From Emiliania huxleyi CCMP1516 (taxonomy: Eukaryota; Haptophyta; Isochrysidales; Noelaerhabdaceae): DNA of 64,000 bases. Below the pieces are notes generated by a model. The model saw only the letters and a program-made list of their open reading frames with translations, ran no database searches and was not told the DNA's origin. The stretch spans positions 821,341 through 885,340 of the forward strand of contig NW_005200170.1 of assembly GCF_000372725.1 (NCBI RefSeq). The letters are read 5' to 3'. This document shows, piece by piece, positions 53,540 to 62,939 of this stretch (the first letter of the stretch is position 1; each line of letters begins with the position of its first letter). Position numbers and translations under genes: made by a program.

Positions 53540-54282
53540 GCCTTCGGGTAAGCAGCGACCATCGATCGGTCTGTGGGGGGCGGGCAGCGGGCGTTTGCTT
53601 TTAAAAACAGAAACCAGAAAAAAAGAGGGGGGAGCATCAGGGGCCACTGAGAGTAAAAAATACGCCCGAGGGGACAAGGAGGGGTGAAAGGGCGCGAGGG
53701 GGAGGGCGCACGAAACACGGGTAAACCAAACGGGTCTGTCCCCAGCGGATCTCGGCTGGCTCTCTGCTGGTCACCATTCTCTCTCTGGCGCAAGCTGCCA
53801 AACCCGCCGGCGTCACGGCCTCTGCCAACAGTAGGGTGCCCACAGGACCCAAGAGAAAATAGCTTGTGTGTATCGCGCGCCTTGCGGGGGGGGCGCGGAA
53901 AAGAGGAACCTCTAAGCGCCATCGCCACGGTGCTGCATGCAGCGCCGGGCGACGACGGCTTACCGCCTCCCGGTCCCCCTCGGCACACCTCCGCTGCTCA
54001 ATGTTTGACGGCTCGAGCCCGTGAAGCTTCCCCGCGCGCGGGTTACAGCTTCTGCCTCAAAAATTGCGCTTCGGCGGTTAGTGGTGCACTAACCTCCGAG
54101 AAACCCTTCGGGTCGCTCCTCATCGCAAACCCTGTCAGCAGAGTCTCCTACGGGAATGTACGTAGAGAGCTACATTCACTGAGAGAGAGAGAGAGAGACA
54201 CTGAAAAAGGGACGCACGCGGCAAATCTGATGTTGGCCAGTTCCAATAGGAGCGAGGCCTCTTCCGTTGGGGGACCGAGTAC
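53540..54282. other. Intergenic region
   Basis: No recognised gene. Contains dispersed-repeat copy B (54066-54190). The PH-domain gene's first exon should be in this region but was not identified. Confidence 0.45.
54066..54190 (+). repeat. Dispersed ~130-bp repeat, copy B
   Basis: Matches 38105-38235 (see there), including the final GAGAGAGAGAG tract. Confidence 0.85.
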
Positions 54283-55098
54283 ATAGGAAACGAGGGTTTC
54301 GCCTGGGTCACGGTCGGGCTGCCGCGCGACGGTGTGCTCAAGAGCGGCTGGCTGGCGAAGCGCGGCGAGGTGAACACCGCGTGGAAGAATCGCTACTTTG
54401 TCCTGTTCGCCGCCGACTCGGAGCGCCAGCTCCCAAAGGTGCTGCGCTACTACAAGAGCAAGAGCGCCTTCGACGCAATGCAGAATGCGGGGCACGTGCC
54501 CATCGACGGATCGGTCGAGGTCTCGATGGGGTCGGCGCTCGACGCGGATCGGCCACACAGCTTCGAGGTGACGGTGCCAAAGAAGCGGAGCTACGTGCTG
54601 GCCGCGCCCTCGGCCACCGAGGCGGGCGAGTGGGTGACTGCGCTCGGAGGCGGCGTGGAAGGCAGCCCGCGATCGGTGTTGTCTGTCGCGTCTGGCCGCA
54701 TCTCCGACGCGCCCGCGAAGCTCGGCGAGACCGAGGCGGAGCTTGAGGAGGTGTTCTCGGGATGGATGCGGAAGCGCGGCCAAGGGAGCAGCCTGCTGGG
54801 CGGCAAGCTCAAGCAGCGCTACTTCGTGCTCTACTCGAACAAGGAGCTGCACTACTTTGACAGCGCCACGCCAAGCGACGCGTCGCGCCGCGGCCAGATC
54901 CGGGTCGACGCGGCGGTGGAGATGGAGCGGAGCAAGCCTCGCGACAAGAAGGACTTCTCGTTCGTGATGAGGGTACCCGGGCGCGACTGGGTGCTCGACC
55001 CGGGATCCGGCACGGCTTGGGCGGAGTGGGACGCTGCGCTGCGCCCGATGCTGTCCCCTGCTGCGGCAGCCATTGCCGCTGCAGCTGCGTCTGGCTAG
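54283..55098 (+). CDS. Tandem pleckstrin-homology (PH) domain protein (5' incomplete)
   Basis: The frame is open from about 54283, after an acceptor-like ACATAG, with no in-frame ATG before residue ~65; an upstream coding exon is therefore expected. PH domain 1: LKSGWLAKRGEVNTAWKNRYFVLF ... SFEVTVPKKRSYVLAAPSATEAGEWVTAL. PH domain 2: FSGWMRKRGQGSSLLGGKLKQRYFVLY ... FSFVMRVPGRDWVLDP...WAEWDAAL. Both keep the first-strand Gly-Trp and the C-terminal helix Trp of PH domains. The basic strand-loop in each could bind phosphoinositides. Likely a membrane-recruited adaptor. Ala-rich tail. Confidence 0.85.
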   Translation: MGNEGFAWVTVGLPRDGVLKSGWLAKRGEVNTAWKNRYFVLFAADSERQLPKVLRYYKSKSAFDAMQNAGHVPIDGSVEVSMGSALDADRPHSFEVTVPKKRSYVLAAPSATEAGEWVTALGGGVEGSPRSVLSVASGRISDAPAKLGETEAELEEVFSGWMRKRGQGSSLLGGKLKQRYFVLYSNKELHYFDSATPSDASRRGQIRVDAAVEMERSKPRDKKDFSFVMRVPGRDWVLDPGSGTAWAEWDAALRPMLSPAAAAIAAAAASG

Positions 55099-55605
55099 TG
55101 CCAGGGGGATCGTCGGCAGCTCCCAAGGTGGTCGTCGTCGGTGTGTGCACCGCTCACCCACGCGCACTGGGCCTTGCACTTTGAATGCCGTGGGGCTCCT
55201 GTCGTTAGACGTGGAGACGCGAGGGTCGCCCTCCCTTGCCCCACCACCTCGTGTGTGTGGCGAAGTATACCTTACCTTACCTTGTACCCTGTGTGCTCTC
55301 TCTCGTCTCTGCGACAGAGCTCGCGCGAGCCGAGACCCAATAGCCTCTCAGAGCAGAGACTCGACCCGATAGAGCCTCTCAGAGCAGAGAGAAGCACAGA
55401 GGGGCCGTGGCTTAAGCACGTGTTAGTTTCTCCGTCCCAACATATGTTACAAACTGAACACAAAACGAGATAATCTACAGACAGGTGACAGCACGTGCTG
55501 AGAAGCGCGGTGCGCGCGCCGCTGCCAGTGAGTATTGCTTCAGCCTTCACAGTATGCATTCAACAGGCCAACGGACACGCGGGGCCTCCACTTCTCTCCG
55601 CCGCG
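55099..55605. other. Intergenic between convergent genes
   Basis: No coding feature. Imperfect repeats AGCCTCTCAGAGCAGAGA occur at about 55340 and 55373. Confidence 0.5.
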
Positions 55606-56538
55606 TTAGGCCACATCGATGATGGACAGCGGCGACGAGGACCGCGACTCGAAGGATGAGCGGCGGGGCACCTCCAGAGCGGGCGCCGCCAGCGAGCCCA
55701 CTGGCAGGGCGCGTCGCCGACCCGAACTCGCCCACTCGAGGGTCGACTCGCCTCCGTGGGAGATGCGGACCACCTTGACTTGCGGCGCGTCGGCCGAGAT
55801 GTCCCCAGAAGGCCGCTTCCTCGGCGAGCCGGCACCGCCTCCGCCCGGGCTGCTCGGCGTTTCGAGGCAGACATGCCCCTTTTTGAACACACCGCACTTG
55901 CGGCAGCGGTAGCCGCCGACGGTGACGCCAGCGCTCTGCGCCGCCTGGCGCGCCCTCTCCGCTCCCTTGAGCCGGTGGTAGCGGTTTCGGATCGCATTCT
56001 CCGAGCGGCCGGGCACGTCCTTTGCTACCGCAGCCCAGCGGGTGCCGTGCCGTGCGACGCCCTCCATGATGAGTTGATCTTCGGCGGGCCTCCACTGCTG
56101 AAGCTCACGGCCCTTCCTGCCCGAAGGCGAGGTTTCCGAAGGCGAGGAGGCCTGGGAGCTGCTGGCGGCTTCCACCGTGGCAGTGAACGCCGGCTTCGAG
56201 TTGGCGCGGCGGTGCTCCTCCGCGAGGATGGCCTCGACGGCAGGCCAAAGCTGCAGCTCATCGACGCTAAGCTCGGGGAGGTCATCGAGCGGAGGGAGCT
56301 CGTCCGCCAGCGGCTCAAGTGAAGGAGAAGCCTCGAGCAGGTCGGTGGTCACCTCGCCGTGCGCTTGGAGGTTGGCGTCGACAAGAAGCGCCTCGAGTCC
56401 CAGATCAACGAGACTCGTGTAGAGCGGAGAGTCGGCTGACGGCGCAGAGACGACGACCGGCGAGTCGCATTGGGTCTCGGGCGTGCTGATGCCGGCGATG
56501 CGAGCCAGGCGGGCGAGGTTGTTGAGAGAGAGGGACAT
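55606..56538 (-). CDS. Single-repeat Myb/SANT transcription factor with CxxC-KKGHxC knuckle
   Basis: 310 residues from MSLSLNNLARLARIAG. After an acidic N-terminal region (PPLDDLPELSVDELQ), residues about 150-195 form a Myb repeat (WRPAEDQLIMEGVARHGTRWAAVAKDVPGRSENAIRNRYHRL) with the three spaced aromatic positions. About 20 residues on, YRCRKCGVFKKGHVC is a small zinc-knuckle motif often seen beside Myb repeats in algae. A DNA-binding regulator is inferred; target unknown. A further in-frame ATG lies at 56649. Confidence 0.85.
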   Translation of the reverse strand: MSLSLNNLARLARIAGISTPETQCDSPVVVSAPSADSPLYTSLVDLGLEALLVDANLQAHGEVTTDLLEASPSLEPLADELPPLDDLPELSVDELQLWPAVEAILAEEHRRANSKPAFTATVEAASSSQASSPSETSPSGRKGRELQQWRPAEDQLIMEGVARHGTRWAAVAKDVPGRSENAIRNRYHRLKGAERARQAAQSAGVTVGGYRCRKCGVFKKGHVCLETPSSPGGGGAGSPRKRPSGDISADAPQVKVVRISHGGESTLEWASSGRRRALPVGSLAAPALEVPRRSSFESRSSSPLSIIDVA

Positions 56539-56740
56539 CGCTCCTTGCAATGGTGTTCGGACGAATTTAGGCGGCAGGACACCGAGATTGTCCGCCGGGC
56601 TACAAGTAGACTGGCCACCCTGCGCGCAGCGATGGAAGTGTCCCCACATGCACGAGGCAGGATCCCCTGCACAAAAGAAGATGGCGAAGTCTACTCTTTT
56701 GGGCCCAAGCGCTTGGGCGACCTAGACGGGCGCGCAACAA

Positions 56741-56896
56741 ATGCTGCGCCTCGCTGCGGCCCTGCTGACGCTCGGGATCGGCGGCCTGATTGTCATCACC
56801 GGCCGCACGGCCAAGGCGAGGTCGCGGGTGAGGCGGGCGTCGCGGCGCGCGAGGCGGCGGAGGCTGCGCGGTCGAGCGATTCTTTTTTCAGTGTAA
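56741..56896 (+). CDS. Small ORF with one transmembrane helix (uncertain)
   Basis: 51 residues: MLRLAAALLTLGIGGLIVIT forms a hydrophobic helix, followed by an Arg-rich tail. Could be a small membrane protein, a 5' exon or chance. Confidence 0.3.
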   Translation: MLRLAAALLTLGIGGLIVITGRTAKARSRVRRASRRARRRRLRGRAILFSV

Positions 56897-57048
56897 TGGC
56901 TCCGACCGTTTCAGTGAATGTAGCTCTTACGAAGCGCCTCGTAAGAGATTGGTTCACTAGAGAAATTCTAGAGCTCGAAAATTCTGAGAACCCGCCTGCA
57001 AAAAGAAACCCGCGGGGATGCCGGGCCCCGGGCAACTGATGATTTCCG

Positions 57049-58547
57049 ATGCAGCAGGCCATCACAACGGCAGAGCAGCTCTGTGCGCTTGCGGAGCGGA
57101 GTGCGCGAGCGAAGCAGCTCGACACGGCGCGCTTGCTCTTCGGTAAGGCGCTGGACATGGCACCAGCTGATGAACAGTTGCTCCGAGCGTCCATCCGGCT
57201 CGGACGCGCAGGGTTGTGCCTAATGGCCGACCTGGCGGAGGATGCGCTCGAGGATGCGTCCGCTGCGTGGGCCGCAGTGCAGCGCGAAGCTGCTGAGGTG
57301 CCTGCCGATCATGCCGAGGTTCTTGCGCTGCTGGACACGATGTCCAACTCAGCTCTCTCACGGATGGCTCACGCAAAGGCGGCGCTCGGAAGGCGTGCGG
57401 CCCTCGCAGACCTCGCCGCCCTGCCCGCTGCGTTTAAATGCGGCGCTGGCGGCGCCGAGGCGGCTTGGCACCTTGTCATGCAGAGCTTTGACCTAGCTGA
57501 CGGCGGCAAAGAGGCGTCGCAGGACGTGGAGGACGTGGACGTGGACATGGTGGCCGTCACACGGTGTGCGCGGCTGTTAAGCGAGGTCGTGGAGGAGAGC
57601 TCCGCCCCCGATTTCCACGAGAGCAAGGCACTCTCGCTGCTGGACGACGCCCTCGCCGCGTGTCCGTCCCGCCAGCGCGCGGTGCGCTCACTGTTGCTGC
57701 TCTCGCGCGCCGCCTCGCTCCATCGAGAGGAGCGGGACGAGGCGGCCGATGCGGACTTATCGGTTGCGCTGCAGCTGACTGAGGCGCGGTGGGTCGAGGA
57801 GTGCTCGCTCAAGCTGCGCATGGCTTGCAAGCTGCGGGCGGGGGACGTGGCGGCGGCGCGGCGCGACTTGAGTGCCTTGCAGCAGCGGCAGTGGGGGCAT
57901 GCTTTCCCAAAGCCGGCGACTTGGGAGCTTCACGGCGCGCAGCAGCCTCTCATCGAGGCGCTCCTTGGTGCCGGCCGCTGGCTGGCACTCGAGCGCTCAG
58001 TCCACCCGATCAACGCCCAGTTTGCTGAGAGCGAGGCTGCGGCAACGGCGCTCCTCGCAGAGGAGGAGGCGGCGGCGGCGGCGGCAGTGGCAGTAGCAGC
58101 GAAGGGCGGTAGCGCCCAAGGCAGGGGCGGGAGGGGCGGCAAGCGGAACAAGAGGGGACGCGGCGGTGGCGCGGCCGCCGCCGGCGCCGCCGGCAGGAGG
58201 ATTTGCCGGCTGGGGGCCACCGCGTCGCCAGTTGATTGCTCACCCTCACGAGACGCTCCTTCCGGCGGCGGGGCAGGAGCGGCAGAGAGGGAGGCGGCGG
58301 CGGAGAGGGAGGCGGCCGAGGAGAGGTCGCGTGATGAGCTGAGGGAGCGGCTGGAGCGAGAGGCGCGCTGGGAGGCGGCGCAGGCGGCGCGGGATGCTGC
58401 TGCTGCTGAAGAGGCGGCGGCGGCGGCGGCACTAGAGGCGGGCGACGCTGAGGTTCCATCGGCATTGCTGCACGAAGCCATAGACGCACCGCCTCCGGTG
58501 CTGGAGGTTGGCGCCGCCGAGGTGCGTAGCTCGAGTGCAAATAGATG

Positions 58548-58589
<42 letters not shown>

Positions 58590-60379
58590 CTGCTAGTTCT
58601 GCTTGCTGCAGGTGACGGCAGCGCTCGAGGCGGCAGGCGCCGAGGAGGTTGGCAAGGGGGGCTTCGGCGTCGTCTATGCGGTGGAGCTGCCCTCCTTCTC
58701 CGGCTGGGGCCGCGTCGCAATCAAGCGCGCGCTGCCGGGCCAGCCCGACGACAGCGTGAGCAACATGATGGACGAGGTTGCGCTGCTGCGCAAGTGCGCC
58801 CACCCCAACGTGCTGCCGCTCCTCGGCTACTGCGCCGAGGAGAAGGCGGTGTGCATGGTGACGCCGCTGATGCGGGGCGGCTCGCTCGACGACCGACTCC
58901 TGCTGACGCCCGCCGCGCGGGCGAGGCTGCGGCGGCTCGGCTTGCAGGGCCGGCTCGAGCTGTCGTGGGCGCAGAGGCAGTCGGCCCTCGATGCGAAATA
59001 CAGATACAGACCCGTAGGTTCCAACTAGAGCTGGGGGCGACACGCGCTCGGCTGTACCTCACTGCATCGCAGCCGCATTCACGCGGTTCGGAGCCATCGT
59101 CTTCACGCGATGCTCGGACGTCACTGCACGACACCGCATTCGCGCCCTCAGCTCCCTGTACGATGGTGGTACTCACAAACCAGGCTGTCGGCTCTCTGTG
59201 ACGCCGCGCGGGCGCTCGTGCACCTCCACGGGGCGAGTGGGCGAGAGATCCTCCACCGCGACGTGAAGACGGGCGAGCCTCACAGACCGCCGCGCGTCAC
59301 TCCCCGCACGCTTCGCTCGCCGACCCGCCCCCCCTTGCGCGCCAGGCAACATCCTGCTCGACGGTTTAGCGGTGCCGCTGCGCCGTGCCGGCGGCCCGCC
59401 GCGCCACCACGTCTACCGCGCCTTTCTGTCGGACGTCGGTGCACGGGCGGCGGCCGCGTGGACTCGCAGACTCCGCCTCGCCACCTCACTCCCCCCATTC
59501 TCTCGCGTGGCAGGGCTCGCGAGGGCGCGCGGCGCGCGGGAGACGTCTGCTACACACGCGACGACGTACGGCGCTTACTTCTCCAACGGGTTCGTCTGCC
59601 CCATCTACCTCGACTCGAACCAGCACTCGGCCAAGACGGACGCATACGGAATCGGCATCTCGCTGCTGGTGGCGCTGACCGGCGAGCCGGCCAACGGCTT
59701 GCGCACCCGGTGGGAGGACACGCTGGCAGACCTGGCCGAGGGCGGCGGCGGCTCGGAGGAGCTGCGGCAGCGTGCGCGGCGCGTCGCGGGCTGGCCAGAG
59801 TCTGTGACGGTCGCGCTCGCGCGTGTGGTGCACGGCTTGAGCGTCGCGCGAAAGTCACACCGGCAGCCGCTGCCCAAGGCGCTGGCGGAGATGGAGGGGC
59901 TGCTGCTGGACGGCCACGGCGACGGTGAGGGAGGCGGCGAGGGCAGCGAGAGTGGCGGCGAGAGCGGCGCCGTCGGCGACGAGGGCCTTGAAGGGGCTCG
60001 TCCAAGGAACGGAGGCGACCTGACACGGGTGGTGGGGCGGCTGCACAACCTCGCTGTCAGCGACGGAGGCGATGCTTCGCTCGCCCGGCTGCAAAGGCAC
60101 GTGAGCGAGGCTTTCGACCTCATGATGCTCCGACTCGAGCGCAAGTACGCCGAGGAGGGGCTGCCGCCGCTGCCGGCGGAGCTCTCTGAACGCGACAAGA
60201 TCAACGCGCTGGCGCCGCGCAGCCACTGTCCGACCTTGAGGGGCCACGCGCACATGCTGCGCGGCTGGCGCAACGCCGCCGTCCACGAACGTAGCAAGTG
60301 GCGGCAGCCACCGAGCGACGCAGACGTCTCGCATGTGATTCAAGGGGTGATGTCAGAGCTAGAGAGACTCGGTTGGTGA
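57049..60379 (+). CDS. TPR-like / coiled-coil protein kinase, paralogue of 2240-5350, with RNxxxH C-terminal domain
   Basis: Exons 57049-58521, 58612-58976, 59184-59272, 59346-59438 and 59514-60379 are phase-consistent (961 residues). The N-terminus is helical and TPR-like (ARLLFGKALDMAPADEQLLRAS), then low-complexity and Glu/Arg/Ala coiled coil. The kinase has GKGGFGVVYAV, VAIKRAL, HRDVKTGNILLDG and DVG in place of DFG, with DSNQHSAKTDAYGIG as in the first kinase. The linker then leads to the shared ~100-residue domain (GGDASLARLQ, KINALAPRS, LRGWRNAAVHERSKW). The intron just before the kinase is at the same position in both genes (GAxE|V), so one kinase module was joined to two different sensors. 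Intron 2 carries introner-like sequence; introns 2 and 3 are GC-AG. Confidence 0.87.
58550..58586 (+). repeat. (CT)n tract in kinase intron 1
   Basis: About 18 CT units, probably acting as part of the polypyrimidine tract. Confidence 0.95.
58977..59183 (+). mobile_element. Kinase-2 intron 2, introner-like element
   Basis: Donor side AG|GCAGTCGGCCCTC and acceptor side AG|GCTGTCGGCTCTC form an imperfect direct repeat. Inside, CACGCGATGCTCGGACGTCA CTGCACGACACCGCA matches the GMC intron 5 motif at most positions, showing the family is not confined to one gene. Confidence 0.75.
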
Positions 60380-61055
60380 AAGCGAGACCTCTCTGTCCTC
60401 TGTGCCGCGGGCCGCGCATCTACGTATCTCTCGTACGTGTATTTTACGATGGCGTTTTATCTTCTATCGCGGTGCTTTTTGTCCTTCAGAGAGAGGGCTG
60501 GCTGGTTGCAGGGGCTAGTTCCATTTCACTCTGACACGCTAATCTTGAAAACGTCGAACGGAGCTCCGTGTTGCTCCCAGCGCCCTCCCCCGCGCTTCCT
60601 GCGGCCATGGCCGATGATACTAGTATGAGAGGTCATCTGGCTACCGCGAGCGCGACTCAACTCGCCGACGTCGTCCGATGATTGTGCCTCAAAGTCAGCC
60701 TCCGGAGGCTATCGTGGGGTCGAGCCGGCAGTAGCCGTGACATGTGGTTCCACCACCCCTCGTATGCTTTGCCTCTGACCGCCACCGTTCCCAGGCTGCC
60801 AAATGGGATGGAAAGGAAGGCTCGGCGAGCGTATAGAAGCGTGCTCGACCTCGTCGTGGCAACCTGCACGGCAGCGCTGGTAGGCGCGATGAGCGTCGTG
60901 CCACCTGACCCGAGACGGGTCGCAGGCGTCGTACCGAGCGCGTCGAGACCGTGTCCTGATGTGATCTGCACGGGTGAGTCACGTCGGCGTCAAAGGAGCG
61001 ACGTGCGACCTGTCAGAGCTTGATCTCCGATCTCAGCGGCGTCGAGTCGTCTCCG

Positions 61056-61208
61056 GCGCGCGACAAAGGTACATCCCCAGGACGCGCAGAGGCAGCTGCG
61101 ATCCAGCGGAGTGGACGGTAACGCACCGCGCCACCTGCTGTGCGTTACCGTCCACTCGGCGGGGTCGCAGCTGCCTCTGGAAGGCACCCAGATGTACCTT
61201 TGTCGCGC
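61056..61208. repeat. Fold-back element, ~70-bp arms, 15-nt loop
   Basis: Left arm 61056-61125 (GCGCGACAAAGGTACATCCC ... GTGGACGGTAACGCA) and right arm 61141-61208 (TGCGTTACCGTCCAC ... GTACCTTTGTCGCGC) are about 85% complementary by eye. Outer and inner ends match best. MITE-like or a hairpin RNA source. Confidence 0.85.
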
Positions 61209-61470
61209 AAATGGTCAAATCAAGGTTTTGTAACGCGAGCTGTGCCACAGTGAAATGGAACTAGCCAGGGTCAGGGCGGGGTGGCTCTCGTGACCCATGT
61301 CCCTAGTGCCTCCCAGTTGGATTCGTTCGACGAGTCGCACACCGTTGGAAAGCTCTTTTAAAAGTCCGTCGAAGTCTACACGTCGCTTTCGAAGTCTCGG
61401 TTTTTTGATTTTGATTTTGGCCATTGCATCGTTTCGCTCGAACGATCCACGCGGGGTCACTATGGAGCCG

Positions 61471-61590
61471 AACGAGACGACCCTTGTGGAGCAGCTTGCC
61501 CTTCTCAACGATGTAGAGGGCGTCTCCAACGCCATCGACAGCAAATATGACGGCCCCATTTTGAACAACATGACCGTCACGTACTACGTG
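61471..61590 (-). pseudogene. Possible cyclic-nucleotide-binding-domain fragment
   Basis: Minus strand reads VVQNGAVIFAVDGVGDALYIVEKGKLL. GDALYIVEKG is close to the beta-barrel core of cNMP-binding domains (GxxIFxxGDxGDxLYIVxxG). No phosphate-binding cassette (GELAL) follows, and no exons were joined. Isolated exon or relic. Confidence 0.3.
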
Positions 61591-61655
61591 GCTTCCCTGA
61601 CGTGTCCCGCTCCAGTGCGAGCGTGACACTGCACTTGGCGCCGAGCGCCCGCGGC

Positions 61656-62927
61656 TCAGGCGACAATGTCCCCGTACATGTATGTGCCAACAATGCAGCG
61701 TGTGTGTCGCCCGTGGAATGGCTTGCACGCATCGGAACGCCGTGCGACAGCGAGATGCTGGCTAGGCAGAAAGCGGTGCCACGGGGCAGGTGGTGGCACC
61801 ATGTGACGGTTCTCGTACTCTGCAAAGCCAAGGTCCACCCATGCAAACAGCCGACGTGCTGGATACATGCTCATTGCAGACTGGACCAAGAAAGGCTTTA
61901 CCATCCACACCAAGACCAACTCTGGAGATGGGCAGTGGACTGGGACGACGGAATCCTTTGCCCGGCGCATGGTCGTGTCGGTCGAGCTGTTGAGTGCAGT
62001 CGCGACGATCCTGAGCACGTCGGAGAACCACACCGCGGTTGTGTTCGTCTTCGCCGTCAGCCGTCGGCGTGTGCTCACAAACTTGCCGCACATCTCTGGT
62101 GAGCAAAAGATGTGATAGTCCTCGTTGAGCCCCAAGGACCATCGAAAGGGGTAGGCGTGCTTGGCTTTGTTCTGGCCCAGTTTGACAAACGCCGAAATCA
62201 CCATCATCTTGACGACTGGCGAACCCACAAGGCCACACCCTTCTTCGGATGAGGTGCACCCCGATTGCTGGCTCCTCTGCGCTGTCTCCTTTGGCTGCTT
62301 GTAGTCCTTGTTGCCCTTGCCCTCCACGGTGCGCAGGGCCGGCCCCAAGCCGAGCCGCTCCATGTGCCTCTCCGCCTGCCGCAGCGCCGCCCACCAGCGA
62401 TAGGCCTCGCCGCAGTAGCAGGCGGTGTCGCTGCGCGGCGCCGAGAAGCCGCCGCCGCATGGCGCCATGCGAGCCCCCGCTCTCCGCGCGACCTTTGGCG
62501 GGCCGGACAGCTCGGTGCACTGCCAGGCCTTGCGCTCCGTAAAGTGGAGCATCGCGAGGCCGTCGAGCCGTTCGCGCCAAAAGGCGCGCGCGCGCACCTC
62601 GAGGGCAGAGTTGCCGCTCGCCTCAAACGGGAGCTCGACCATCGACGGGCTGCCGTACGGGTAGAGCGCGTTCATGAAGCCCTGCTCCGACTGCTCCACA
62701 TTGTACGCGAGGCCGTTGCGCATAAGCAAGCTGTGCATGCGCGCCAGCTCGGCCGAGCTCGGCCGCAGGACAAAGATGCCCATGTTGAAGGTCGCGCTCC
62801 AGTTGCCGCCATAAAAGTCGCGCGCCGCCGCGAGCCGCTTCTCGGGCGCGTCAAAGAGGGCGGCGGCGTCGAGCAGCTGGTCCAGCGGTCCGATCGCGAG
62901 TGTGTCCGCGTCCAGATGCAACACGCT
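61656..62927 (-). CDS. GT8 glycogenin-like glycosyltransferase fused to HtrL-like domain (5' incomplete)
   Basis: The segment starts after an acceptor-like TATCTCCGAG with SVLHLDADTLAIGPLDQLL, the DxD motif of glycosyltransferase family 8. It continues FNMGIFVLRPSSAELARM, EQSEQGFMNALYPYG and MLHFTERKAWQC, the glycogenin-type Asn/Gln and HxxGxxKPW-like positions. After a Lys/Gln-rich linker the second half reads ISAFVKLGQNKA, YHIFCSPEMCGKF, LVWMVKPFLVQSAMSMYPARRLFAWVDLGFA, matching HtrL/YibB-type proteins, which are also glycosyltransferase-like. 423 residues visible. The N-terminal third of the GT8 fold (before DADT) is missing: the sequence upstream belongs to a different, unrecognised ORF. 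Likely Golgi protein or polysaccharide glycosylation. Confidence 0.75.
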   Translation of the reverse strand, partial: SVLHLDADTLAIGPLDQLLDAAALFDAPEKRLAAARDFYGGNWSATFNMGIFVLRPSSAELARMHSLLMRNGLAYNVEQSEQGFMNALYPYGSPSMVELPFEASGNSALEVRARAFWRERLDGLAMLHFTERKAWQCTELSGPPKVARRAGARMAPCGGGFSAPRSDTACYCGEAYRWWAALRQAERHMERLGLGPALRTVEGKGNKDYKQPKETAQRSQQSGCTSSEEGCGLVGSPVVKMMVISAFVKLGQNKAKHAYPFRWSLGLNEDYHIFCSPEMCGKFVSTRRRLTAKTNTTAVWFSDVLRIVATALNSSTDTTMRRAKDSVVPVHCPSPELVLVWMVKPFLVQSAMSMYPARRLFAWVDLGFAEYENRHMVPPPAPWHRFLPSQHLAVARRSDACKPFHGRHTRCIVGTYMYGDIVA

Positions 62928-62939
62928 CTCGGAGATACG

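Larger units (their letters stand above)
60380..61655. other. Intergenic region
   Basis: Contains a fold-back element (61056-61208) and a possible cyclic-nucleotide-binding-like fragment on the minus strand (61471-61590). Nothing else recognised. Confidence 0.45.
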
